Source of the DNA: Primula veris | Taxonomy: Eukaryota; Streptophyta; Magnoliopsida; Ericales; Primulaceae | Direction: 5' to 3' | NCBI GenBank assembly: GCA_963682055.1 | Contig: OY821744.1 | Span: 7,790,835-7,854,834 of the forward strand | DNA length: 64,000 nt | Shown here: positions 42,717-54,129 of the stretch, in pieces | How the letters are laid out: each line of letters opens with the position of its first letter | Position numbering within the stretch: position 1 is the first letter of the stretch | Notes under the pieces: generated by a model | Told to the model about the DNA's origin: nothing | Databases searched by the model: none | The model's input: the letters and a program-made list of their open reading frames with translations, nothing else | Position numbers and translations under genes: made by a program

Positions 42717-45700
42717 CACCAAGGAACCTGAAATACGACCAGGTGACGGAAAAGAGTGGGTAAAGCAAAAGAACCGAGTCGTAACCAATGAATCTGAGAA
42801 GAAAGTTTGCCTTGACTAAAAAAATATATCCACGAAGTACAGGATTAATGACTCTTATGAGTATAAAATTGTATTTGTTTTTGGTGCCTCTTTGGCTTGT
42901 CTTTAACTTTTTTCGAACATCAATGATTATTGCTCATTTGGAAACCATCAGGATATAGGCTGGTTCTACATTTAGAAATATATCTATTTCATTTGGAACA
43001 TCATACAAACTCAAACATTTTCTTTACCGCTATTGTAGATCTTTTCCTAAAAAAAACACAAAGTTAGTAACATGAAAGAAAACTAGATTAAAAATAAAGT
43101 CATCTACATGCTTCGGAAATGGCTCTTTAACAAAGTGAATAAGAGTTGAACTGAGCTTCAAATGGATGAGTCGCTGAGGCCTCGGCTTGTTTATACTTTG
43201 ACCTACAAGTGAAGATACTTAAATTAAAAGCTGTTGGGAATATAATTAAACACAAAGAAAAAGAGAAAAACCAACATAAACAAAAGCAGAGACTAGTCTA
43301 CGCTATACACATATCTTCCCTTAACTGTAGAGAAATTAGACCCAGATCGTACACGTGACAAACGAGACTATCAATGGCTAAGCCATCTTTACTTCTCTCT
43401 CTCTCCACCCGACCAATGACCCCTTAAGTAAACAATTCACCACTATCAGTAACATTGAATCCTTCATATTGGTTAAACTCTTACCATAAGACAAATACAT
43501 TGATGAAAAAGTTAAGTAGAGAGCTTCTTAACTCTTCTCTGTTAAGACACTCTAAATCGACATGGTTCCCTGTTCGAAAACAGTGGACTTAAAATGTTAA
43601 TTCTACAAATTTGAAGAAAGAAAATAGGAATTACATGAAAACCAACCAAATTCATAGAATAAGGGAGAAAAAAGAGAAGGGAGGATTGTTTTCTGTATTT
43701 CTTTTATATTGGAATATGTAAATTTATGGCCATCTTAAAACTATGCAAGTGGACCACAAGTCTAAACTATGGAGGAGTTTGGTATGATAGGATCTGAACA
43801 CCTTAAAGGGAGACGACAACATAATAGACCATGAATGGAATATGTTTGTCTGGATGATTTTTTTTTCCTGTGAAATCGATGTTTTTGCTTATTCAAAACA
43901 AGAAAGAACAAAAATGCTAACCAATTGGTTTCTGACTCTTTGATTTATCCATTTAGCTTCAAACAGTCTATCCCTCCTATTTCTCTAAAAGAACTTTAGT
44001 TGTAAAACTAAGTTGATTAGAACTTGACACTAACTTCAAAAATCAAAATTAAAGAGGAAACTACACACAAAAATCATTTCAGAAACCAAAATGTTAATAC
44101 CAATCGGCCAGTTATTGTAAGAAAATATAGAAAGTAGTGTATGAGTCCTGTATTTAACACTACTGGATCATTACACCTACAGGATAGACAGGATGTTGAT
44201 GTATATGTATTTCTCCTTGGTTAACCTATCAGTATAAACTAAATAGCAGGATAAGCTTGTGCGGTAGACAAGACTACAACACTATGGTTTTGGCATTCTA
44301 ATTTTCCGTGTCTTCACACAATCTAAAACTATATAAAATTGAGAAATGCCATTCGATTCACCTCTACAGGCTCTACTAACAGTGAGCCAAATATTTGACA
44401 TGGTATTACTACAGCTGATCATTCTATAAACCAGAAATAAAATAATACTAAATGTTTCTTACAATTATCTCACACAAAAAATCTTCCAGCTAAAGGATGA
44501 CCGCTTGACTAATGGCCTCAGCCTAATGTCTTTTTCTTAACACAGTTTGCTTTTATCAAGGGTGGATACCAAGTAATATTCGCTCGTTAAATAATTAGGA
44601 AATAAAGTCCACGACCGTCAGTAGAAGTACTGAATGTAAGATGTAACTATGTAAGTAGAGACTTTGAATTCAGATCACATAACTTACCTAACCAAAAAGA
44701 CAAGCTTAGATCTAAGCAACACAAAAATGTCTTTACATGATTTGTCCAGTAACAGGGGCATCACAGTCGATTAAGCAACAATCCAGTTACTTTATTGTTT
44801 CAGATAGGAATCTAGTTTTATAAGAAATGGCCAAAAATGGCTACAAAGATCTAAATACTTCTCACTTTTGAAGTAAAATAATTACATTAACTACTCAAGT
44901 AGTGATAACTGATATGTGCGGAATACAACAAAACCACGGAGAAATGCCATAGATATATTTTCTTTATTGCCCCATAACCAAACATAAATTTTCTGATGCT
45001 CAAAAAGTCAAAATTGAGGAGAATTCTTTTGCTTGCAATTAAAAAATAGAATCATCATGTCCGTGTTCCATTAGATATGGTCAATGCAGGGGGTCAAAGG
45101 CTTTCAACGTTCCCAGCATTAGGTTTTCCAGGTCAAAAGCATTCGTGTTTTATTAGAGAAGCTTGTGAAATGGGGTTGATTCAGCTGACCCCCTGATGCA
45201 GATTCATCGTATAAACTAATCGCATCTGACATTTCAGTCTTTGCTTACATTTTAGGTGTATTAAATGATTGGTTTGATTTGTTTACGTATCTCAAGGTTT
45301 TCGTGAAGTCATATAAGGTTCTCTATGCGAGAACAATAACAAGGGAGAGTTGATGTTTACTTATGCATAAAAAAAACAGAATTCGAAAAAAGTTGAAAAG
45401 GGTGGTATTTAGCGTATTTTAACTATTAAAGAATGTGGAACTCATGATCTTTAACGCGAAAGAATGACCTTTTTGAAATTATCAATTTCAGGCCGGAATA
45501 TAGGTTCTAAATCAAATGTTTTTAATGTTGTTGTTGCCTTGTATCCCCACTTTGAGTAGCTTATCTAAGATTTGCTACTTTGCTCCCTTAAAATGAAAAG
45601 TAAAAGGTTTTCAATTATCACATTAACATGATAAAAGCACGAAAAACACCATATCTATAGATAAAATTACAAATGTGAACCCAGTAATCTTCTGGATTAC

Positions 45701-45853
45701 ATGTTACTGCACCAAATTACTAGGAAAGGAAATCATACAATAACAAGCAACAACAATAACTTAAACTTTTCCAAAAAATAACTTAACCATAATATCAATA
45801 ATTTAATTGAAATTGATAAACAGCAGGAGTCGAGGCTAGGCTAACCTTAGGAA
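42717..45853. other. Intergenic region, no gene recognised
   Basis: A 3.1-kb AT-rich stretch without a convincing ORF on either strand. One weak imperfect stem with tgcagggggtca and tgaccccctgatgca words lies at about 45085-45205. The right end holds the 3-prime untranslated region of the bHLH gene. Confidence 0.5.
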
Positions 45854-47272
45854 TCATCTCGAGAGAGCATCAAACAGTTTGTTCTTCAAATCCTCAGCAC
45901 CCCCACTTTGAGTCCGAATAGAAAACGTATGAACAATCTCCCCGTTTTCTGTAGTAGAAACCCGCGATTCTTGCGCAACAACTTGCTTTTCCCTAAATGC
46001 CTTAATAACCCTCGCAACAGGGTGACTCTCTAACGGACAACTAACCCTAACCACCGCATCATCATGCCTCGCCTGAAAATCAATCTCGGGTAAATTTTCA
46101 CTTTTACCCTTAGAACTACCTGTTCCCTTTTCTGCTTCCATGGTCTGTATCTTCTTCTGAAGATCAGTTATGTATGTGATTGCGTCTCCAAGCAAAGAAG
46201 CCTTGTCCATTTTAGAAATGTTTGGCACAACAGCTCTTAACGCATAGAATCGTTGGTTTAGCTTCTCTCTTCTCTGTCTCTCTGCCTCAACGTGGTTTAG
46301 CGGCTCGTCTCTCCCGTTAGCTGGTTTTCTCCCTCTTTTCCTCGGCCTCTTATCGTCCGAGTTGAACAACAACTCTTCTTGGCTCGGTTCTACCCCCAAA
46401 TTCGAAAACATTTTCCCCTCACCATCGCCGTTTCGAGAACCAGTAGAAGAGTTTCCGTAAAACTGATTAGATTTGTAATTTTCTGCGGTAAAATCTTCTT
46501 CCTCTTTGGGCGCAAAACTAATAGTCAACGGACGAGATTTAGCCCCACCTAAACTAAGTTCTTGCCCAAATATTTTAGGCAAAACTTTTGCTTGTACCGA
46601 GAGAGGCCCCCCAAGGGTACTTTTAACTAATCGGACTAAATTTTGCTCCTCGGAAATCGATTCAACAGACCCTAACTCAACTATTCCGTGTTTCAACGGG
46701 ATAAACGCTACAGTTTCCAAATTCGCCAGTTTTGCTAGATACGATCTCGATTGGTAATGTTCATAGCAAGTCTTAGTATCTGAAGCCCAAATTACCCTCC
46801 CCGTGTTGAACGATTGGGATGGAGTCGAGGGTTTATCGAAGGGAAAAGAATAATACATGGAAACAAGATAAAACATTTCTATGTCAGAAACCGAATCTAA
46901 ACTCGCAGTGAAGTTCTCCTCGTCCGACCCACCGAAACACTTATGAAGCCTTTGCAAAACCAATTTTCTCCTCTCTCCTTCCTCGGGTTTGGTTCTCTCT
47001 CCTCCTTTCGGATCTCTACAATGTCCGTCGCCCCAAATCAAGGCAGAATTACCCGATTTAGACTTACAAACTTGCCAGAAAAAGGCGTAAGTCCACTTAG
47101 TTCCCTCAACTAGCTTACTAAGCCCTTGTTGAACACGTAAATCTCTATTCGACGACACAAATTCTGAAAAAACCCTATTAGAAACCGAATTAACCATAAA
47201 TTCAGACACCTCTTTGCCTAACAAACTCTCCACCATATTCTTCTCCTCTTCATTACACCAAAGCATATCCAT
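45854..47272 (-). CDS. bHLH3: bHLH transcription factor of the JAM/bHLH3 type
   Basis: A single-exon ORF of 472 residues from the ATG at 47272; upstream in-frame codons reach 47293 but begin with a non-ATG. The N-terminal bHLH-MYC_N domain (about 10-185) has [20 protein letters not shown] and [13 protein letters not shown] mid-region [16 protein letters not shown] is typical of AtbHLH3-like proteins. The basic region and helix-loop-helix (about 310-375) read [32 protein letters not shown] and [19 protein letters not shown], with the H-E-R contacts for G-box binding. A C-terminal ACT-like domain (about 400-472) starts [16 protein letters not shown]. Family members JAM1-3 (bHLH17, 13, 3) are JAZ-interacting nuclear repressors that counteract MYC2 in jasmonate responses. 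Confidence 0.88.
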   Translation of the reverse strand: MDMLWCNEEEKNMVESLLGKEVSEFMVNSVSNRVFSEFVSSNRDLRVQQGLSKLVEGTKWTYAFFWQVCKSKSGNSALIWGDGHCRDPKGGERTKPEEGERRKLVLQRLHKCFGGSDEENFTASLDSVSDIEMFYLVSMYYSFPFDKPSTPSQSFNTGRVIWASDTKTCYEHYQSRSYLAKLANLETVAFIPLKHGIVELGSVESISEEQNLVRLVKSTLGGPLSVQAKVLPKIFGQELSLGGAKSRPLTISFAPKEEEDFTAENYKSNQFYGNSSTGSRNGDGEGKMFSNLGVEPSQEELLFNSDDKRPRKRGRKPANGRDEPLNHVEAERQRREKLNQRFYALRAVVPNISKMDKASLLGDAITYITDLQKKIQTMEAEKGTGSSKGKSENLPEIDFQARHDDAVVRVSCPLESHPVARVIKAFREKQVVAQESRVSTTENGEIVHTFSIRTQSGGAEDLKNKLFDALSR

Positions 47273-47551
47273 TATATTAAAAACCCAAATCAAATATTTC
47301 GAAATTCTAATACCCTAGGTTTAGGATAGGAAGCTTAAATAAGAAAAAAAAGATTGGATTTTGAGAACATGGGTTTGTTAAATTAAATCACATGAAAAAG
47401 AAGTAAAGACAAGGTCTTTTCTTGTGAGGGGTATTGAATATTAATGCATACACTATTGCATGATAGTATGATAGTGTGTATTTAAATTAAATAAATATAT
47501 GCACACAAAAAACCTGATTATTGAGGGAGAATGAGGAGTTTGCCTGAGTCT

Positions 47552-47579
47552 AGAGAGAGAGAGAGAGAGAGAGAGAGAC
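47552..47579. repeat. (GA)n tract upstream of the bHLH gene
   Basis: About 13 GA units (CT on the gene strand), 280 bp before the start codon. CT repeats are common in plant 5-prime leaders and core promoters. Confidence 0.8.
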
Positions 47580-47620
47580 AAGTTACATGTGACAAAGATT
47601 AAAGTAAAAGAGTTGAGAAT

Positions 47621-48512
47621 GGGAGATTCTTTATTCAATATGCAATTTACTTATCTGTATAAGGGACGTGGGATTGACATCCCACGTCTACGTGGCACAG
47701 ACATTATTATTTTTTTTATTTTTATTTTTATTTTTTTTACAAAAAAAACTTTTTTGATTTTAAAAAAAAAAAAACCTAACCATCAACTATCAAACTCTTT
47801 CGTATATCAAATTAATATATTTTTTTATCAAATCAATATCACTCTACCACTACAATTATCCCCAATTTTATCAAAAAAAAACCTCTCCCAATTTACCAAA
47901 ATAAAAGATCGTCCAATTTTACCAAAAATAAACTCTAACCATAACCACCAAACTACTTGGTATATCAAATTAATATCATTTTTTTTCTCACTCTACCACT
48001 ACAATTATCAAGTAAATATTTATTTTTATTATTGAGTTTAAATTTTATGTAAATAGATATAATTATTAATAAGTTATAATAAAAATAAATATTTACTTTA
48101 TAATTGTACATCACTCTACCACTACAATTATCAAGGTAGAGTGATGTACAATTATAAAGTAAATATTTATTTTTATTATAACTTATTAATAATTATATCT
48201 ATTTACATAAAATTTAAACTCAATAATAAAAATAAATATTTACTTGATAATTGTAGTGGTAGAGTGAGAAAAAAAATGATATTAATTTGATATACCAAGT
48301 AGTTTGGTGGTTATGGTTAGAGTTTATTTTTGGTAAAATTGGACGAGCTTTTATTTTGGTAAATTGGGAGAGGTTTTTTTTTTGATAAAATTGGGGATAA
48401 TTATAGTGGTAGAGTGATATTGATTTGATAAAAAAATATATTAATTTGATATACGAAAGAGTTTGATAGTTGATGGTTAGGTTTTTTTTTTTTTAAAATC
48501 AAAAAAGTTTTT

Positions 48513-48548
<36 letters not shown>

Positions 48549-48633
48549 ATATCTGTGCCACGTAGACGTGGGATCGTCAATCCCACGTCCCTTATACAGA
48601 TAAGTAAATTGCATATTGAATAAAGAATCTCCC
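47621..48633. mobile_element. 1-kb foldback element with 9-bp target duplication
   Basis: The whole 1013-bp unit is one inverted repeat: arms of nearly 500 bp read gggagattctttattcaat at the left and its reverse complement at the right, meeting around 48119-48133. Exact 9-bp duplications gttgagaat flank it (47612-47620 and 48634-48642), the length used by Mutator-type transposases. The arms contain a gacgtgggat word with cacgtaga, then AT-rich DNA. It has no coding capacity. It lies about 350 bp upstream of the bHLH start codon and, if transcribed, would form a long hairpin RNA. Confidence 0.85.
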
Positions 48634-48642
48634 GTTGAGAAT

Positions 48643-49629
48643 ATGGTGTTAGATCTGACTAAGTGAGACTGTGGATTTATGTTACACAATAGGACTAGTA
48701 CTACATTTGGCACTCCAACTTCATTCTTTAATTTTACTACTTTTTCAACATGCTTAGTTGCTTTTTTCTCATACTTTGCATCCATTTTTTTTTTTTGGTT
48801 AGATTTTTGATATTTTTTTATTTTAAAAATAACATGCGTTACTGTTTTTTTTTTAACTTTTAAAAATCTAGATTTTTGAGTAATATAACTAGAAAACCTA
48901 AAATAAAAAAATCTACACATTTTGAAGATTTTGGTAGCTTTCTCGATATCATTTTAAGAATTTAAATAAATATTGATGTTATATCAACTAAATTTTATTT
49001 GTATACTTGACGTGTTACTTGCCCGTTTAAATATGATATTTTGAAAATTTATTAAAAAAATGTATTATAAAGTTATTTTGATTGAAAAAGCAAAATGTTA
49101 TTAACTAATGCCAACAATCAATATGTTAAAAGTTAGTTTTTTTAAGTTTTTACCAAACACTCTGTATATTTTTTAAAACAATTTTTTTTCCTACAGTATT
49201 GAAATCAGCTTTTTAACTAAAAAAAACTCATATGAAACGGAGCCTTAGCTGCTTACTTAAAGAATAGTATAATTTTTTTGATTTAAATAATAATAGCATT
49301 CTTACATTTTAGGTACTAAATTGACTCTACATGTGTGATATGACACACATTGTTTCATTATGTTCCAATTTATAAGTACATATTATATTTTGGGATTTTA
49401 CACTCTAGTTGTCCAATTTTCTAAACCAGAGAAAATTATAATGATCGTTAATAAGAACAGGCGTAATTTTTTATTTTTTTTAAAAATAGTTTAGTGACTC
49501 CATTGGTTTCGAGTTATATTGTGGGAGAAGTTATCGGATATCTAAAGTACTTTTGAGTCTTTGACAAAACGATAAATCTAACCAATGTCTCCGTAGTAGT
49601 TGACTCGTTGGCTAAAACTTAAGAATGTA
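48643..49629. other. AT-rich intergenic region, nothing recognised
   Basis: No ORF, repeat unit or element end could be supported. Poly-T and poly-A runs are common. Confidence 0.5.
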
Positions 49630-49637
49630 CGATAGTG

Positions 49638-50640
49638 TAGCGGTGGAAAAAAATCTCTAAATCTTGACCCGTCCCGATACCCGATCTGATCCCGACCCGA
49701 AGTTATCCCGTCCCGAAGAAGTCGGGATTTGTCCCGACCCGAGTATTTTCGGGATAGGGATCGGATATAGAGATGAATCCTGACGGGTGTCCCGTCCCAA
49801 CTCGATTTTCAAAAAAATATAATAATTTTTTTTAATAACACAATAACATTATGTTGGAACTTTATTATAAATTAAATGAATTAAAGATGTTAATAGTTAT
49901 ATTAAATGTTTATTTTGGGAACTTTAGTTTTACTAAGATATTATATAAACTTTTTAAAAAGAAAAATTATGCAATTGAGAATATACTAAAATTGTTATTT
50001 CAATAGATGAAATTAATAAATAATAATCAATATTTACTTTTTGCAAGATTAATTTGTTCATAGGGATCATGTATGTTACGTAAGTATACTTAAATTTAAA
50101 ATCAACTTTGTTATTTTAAAAAAACGTTAAAAAAATTAGATGATAAATATTTACCGACTATAAAAGTTATAATCGTAATATATCTCATTTAATATTATTG
50201 TTGTTGCTTGTGTGTGACTAAAACTAAATACTAAAATAATCTAATAAAATAATCTATTCAATTTAAATTATTTTATTATTTCAATAAATTATTTATTAGT
50301 TTCACTACTCTATTTTTACTAAATAGTATTTTTTTTTTGGCATCCATTAGTAGTGGTGTTATCAAAATCACTATGGTTCATGTAACTGGCATGTTTAGAC
50401 AACATTGAAATTTTTTATTACTTCTCGAATAATTTTTTTTAATAAAATATGACATTGTCGGTAAATAAAAAAAATACATCGGGATACTTGAGATAAACCT
50501 ATCCCGACCCTACGTGATCCCGAAAATTCGGGTCCCGACTTTTTTCGGGTCGGGGTTAGTATTTTTACTCTCAAAAAAATAGTCAGGCCGGGACATCTAT
50601 CGAGCTTCATGGGCCAGGTCCCGACCCTAACCCACCACTA
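49638..50640. mobile_element. Non-autonomous hAT element with GGGTCGGGA-rich ends
   Basis: The left end is tagcggtgg and the right end ccaccacta, i.e. hAT-like terminal inverted repeats. The subterminal 180 bp on each side are packed with short copies of cccgaccc / gggtcggga in both orientations, as expected for hAT transposase-binding sites. Flanking 8-mers cgatagtg (49630-49637) and tgatactg (50641-50648) agree at 6 of 8 positions. The centre is AT-rich and non-coding. Confidence 0.65.
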
Positions 50641-50919
50641 TGATACTGTATTTATTTCAATATGCTTATTACAGTAATTAATTATAAAAAACTCCATACC
50701 TTAATTAAAATGATGATATGATTTTGATTAAACAATAATATTATGATGTAAATGCAACAATATTTAACTATCTTTTTTAAATTTATTTAATGAGTGAACG
50801 ATACCCAAGACACTCGTTAGCAAAACCAGTTTTAAAATTGGACAGATAATTCATATCAAACCCCACGGGTGATTAAGATCATACCTCGGTGCACACTTGC
50901 AGACTGCAAGTATCAATTA

Positions 50920-51055
50920 CTCATTCCGTTCTATTTAATTATTCATTACGAAATTACGTGCAATTTTAACCGGCCAAGAACTTATATCAAAATTGTCGAA
51001 ATGATTTAAATTACACGTAATTTCGTAATGAACAATTAAATGGGAACAAATGGAG
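50920..51055. mobile_element. Stowaway-type MITE
   Basis: A 136-bp insert has inverted ends starting ctcattccgttct / ctccatttgttcc (the CTCCCTCCGT-type end) followed by a long stem with cattacgaaattacgtg. It is flanked by TA on both sides (50918-50919 and 51056-51057), as for Tc1/mariner MITEs. Confidence 0.8.
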
Positions 51056-51057
51056 TA

Positions 51058-52905
51058 ATTAATTATGCGACTTTTTACTATTTGTGTTTTTTCTCTAAAA
51101 TCAAATTGAAAATTCAGATCATTCATTCAAATCATATCCATAAGATCATAATCCCTCTACACACGAATAGAGAGATATAGGGGCCTTACAAAGAGATAAT
51201 GTTAACTTAATATGGTGGGGGTTATAAAACTGGTTCACAGTGATTGGGTAAATTAAAAATTTCTTGATCTCAGTTTACATATATCAGTCTGGTTTATTTT
51301 GATAAAATGGTGATGCAGTGATGGTTAAAAGATATCACAATTTCAAAAAACTATCATATGTTATTATTTCAAAAAATCATCACAAACTGTCACAAAAGTT
51401 ATAGCTAATAAGCCCGTAACAAAAAAAGGCATCACATATCCTCTCACGATTTTAACATTTTTTTTTAGTGTACATGCTCGCAGAATAGGCTAATAAGTTG
51501 CCATGGGATGAGATCAAAAATTTGCTATGTTCTTAACGCCACAATATAGTAATGCAAGATCCTACAAGACACCAGGAAGGTAAAACGTTATCGATCAACT
51601 TTATTTTATTTTATTTTGAATTGAAATTATGCCATATATTAATTCATGTCCGATACAAGTAGTGACCATATTTGGTCAGGCATACATATCAAGAACATAC
51701 GTGTTTTTTAGCCTATTTATAGCACGAGTCGCTAAACAATTTCCGCCCCGTTCGTTGTCCTTGGACTCCAGATAAACTTCCATTCCATACCCTTCTTTAG
51801 AGCGGGAAGGTCCTCGATAAAAGTCTCGATCAACTTAAATTATTTATGAGCTATAATATTCAAAGTGACCAGGGGCGGCGGAGGTATATGTAGACAAAGG
51901 GATTGCTTGTCAACTCCCATCCAATTTTTTTTTTTATTTTTTTTTAAATAGGTTTCGAATTTAAATTTATAAAATATGGGACGTTAGGCGTTAGCTAGCA
52001 ACCTCATAGTACTAAAACTAAATAGCAACACCACTTTAATTTTATTTGTCTATTTTTTTAATGTTTAGTCCATCACATCCAAACAAACAAAAAACTTACT
52101 GTCTCTTAATATTTTAGTTTAAATAATTTCGAAATTGATTTTCTTAATATTTTGTGAAACGATGAGTAAATGAAAATGTGATATTTTGCAAGTTTTATAT
52201 CTTTATTAATTTGACGTGCATGATAAATCTATTGGCATGTCTAAATTTTGGACTTTATTTAAATTCACACTTCAAAAGCAATGCTCTGTTGCACTATTGA
52301 CTATTGAGAATCCGATTTTTGGTATATTATTATCACTTGCCAAAAAAAAACTATATCTTCATTCACGTAACCCCATCGTTTTAATCATGGCTCGACGGCA
52401 ACAAGACCGGTGGAATAGAACTATATATTGTCAAGGCAAAAATAAATTTTGGAAAAGAGATGATATAATTTGCTGCAAATTTGCAATCACTGTCAATGAT
52501 CCATTACTATAATTATTATAGACAAAACCGGTTCCCTTTTAATATTTTATTGAGGTGTAGGAGTACTTTACATTATTTGCTTATTTAGTAAAATATAATC
52601 TGAGCGTTTTCTTTTGGGAAAAACGCTCCCAGAGGTCCTCCTAACATTTGAGACTACGACCTTTTTTGTTTGAGATGGGATTGAGATATGATTTATAATA
52701 CTATCGGATTCATAATGTTTGATAAGTAGAGTGTGGATGGGACTAATGACCCCGTGCTTCAAATGATCGGAAATATGAGGATTTTGTGGTATTATTAATC
52801 CTATTTTATCATCTTTTCTTATCCTGACGGACTCATAGTCTCGGAATTTGTAATCTTGTAACCAAACAAGACCTAAGTCTGTAAATCAGCATATAAGAGT
52901 AGGGG
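51058..52905. other. AT-rich region with an old hAT-like end, no gene
   Basis: At about 51873 a caggggcggcgg word followed by a T-rich stretch looks like another decayed hAT-type terminus. A short perfect hairpin (gagcgtttt / aaaacgctc) is at 52602-52629. No coding region could be supported. Confidence 0.4.
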
Positions 52906-53323
52906 CAGAACCATGATTATTTTTTTGGAGGGGTCATGGTGTAAACAATATGTCGAATATAAAATAAAATAAATAGAGTCTAATATAAAAATAAAGATTT
53001 TTTTTTATATTTAACATAAAATAAATATGAAGTTAAGACAAAAATTATTGGGAAATAAAATATTTTTTTAGTAATCTTGTTAGGAAAAATATAATGGTAA
53101 TTTACGAAATTTGATAATTTTAAAATAAAAAACATAAAATTTTAGAAAAAACCAGTTAACATGATTTAAACTCATAAACTTATACTATCTTAAAGCCAAT
53201 TTTACCACTACACCAACAATTCTTTTGTTTAATTAGAAGGAAACATCAATATATATATTTTTTAAAAATTTAAATTATATATATAAAAAAAAAATCGTCG
53301 CCACCCCCTGTCCGCCCCCTATA
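52906..53323. mobile_element. Non-autonomous hAT-like element
   Basis: The left end taggggcagaacc and the right end gtccgccccc form imperfect inverted ends. The flanking 8-mers tataagag and tataacac agree at 6 of 8. An aaattttaccactacacca word near 53197 looks like a reversed tRNA-type A box, so a SINE-like piece may be embedded. AT-rich and non-coding. Confidence 0.45.
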
Positions 53324-53931
53324 ACACATTTTTCCGTGTTTTCCACCCTGATACAAATAACTTAAGTAGATCGAAGGAGTAAACAAAAATAAAGATATTT
53401 AGATATTTAGGTTCCATTCCCCTATCAATCTATACATATTTGACAAATCATATTCCAATAATTGTTTCCGGACAAATTTAAGAATCTATTAATTATCTTT
53501 ACCAATCTTAATATATTCCCAAAAGATACCAGTCAACTTCTGAACAAATTAACCAAAGCTAATAGTTGTATGATCCATTTTCTCATGTTGATTGTTATAT
53601 ATTTATATCTAAGCTATTTTTTAAGAATTGCCACCTTTCAGGCGGAAGCAGGAGGTGGCAATGTATGCTGCCGTCATCTAAAAAAAAAAATTAATTTTTT
53701 TTATATAAAAAAATTCAGAAATTTAAGATTTATATATTAATAACCGTCAAATAAATAAATAGTAATTTAGTTCAAATGGTGCACAAGTTTCCTGGTTCTA
53801 ATCTTGAGACTATTTTTTAATATTAATTTAATTAACATTATCTTACCTTTTTACTTCTTCATTAATTAATTACATCTTTAAGTTACTATTACAAGATTTT
53901 ATAAATAAATGTTTTTGTGTAATTTCATAGT

Positions 53932-54129
53932 TGTTGTAAGATTATTGGACTCTTAGGCTTTTACTTAATGGGCCCAGATGGGCTTGTAACCCTAACCCTC
54001 TATCTATATAAAGAGGGCTAGGGGTATTGTATTTTATATACATTCATATTCATTCAATAAAGATCATACTGTTCTCCCCTCTCTCTACTTCTGTCTCCCT
54101 ATATACGTAGCTAATAGTGTATTACAACA
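53932..54129 (+). repeat. 5-prime LTR of the decayed-body Copia element
   Basis: 198 bp, TGTTGTAAG...TTACAACA, with a ctatataaagaggg promoter word near 54004. The partner LTR is 60563-60760. Confidence 0.88.

Noticed and set aside
47273..47293. Extending the bHLH start upstream to 47293
   Set aside because: The codon there is not ATG; the first real ATG is at 47272 and gives the usual length.
53761..53815. Possible tRNA or SINE (ggttctaatcttgagac resembling a B box)
   Set aside because: No A box at proper spacing and no cloverleaf could be drawn; no tRNA gene was found elsewhere in the window.
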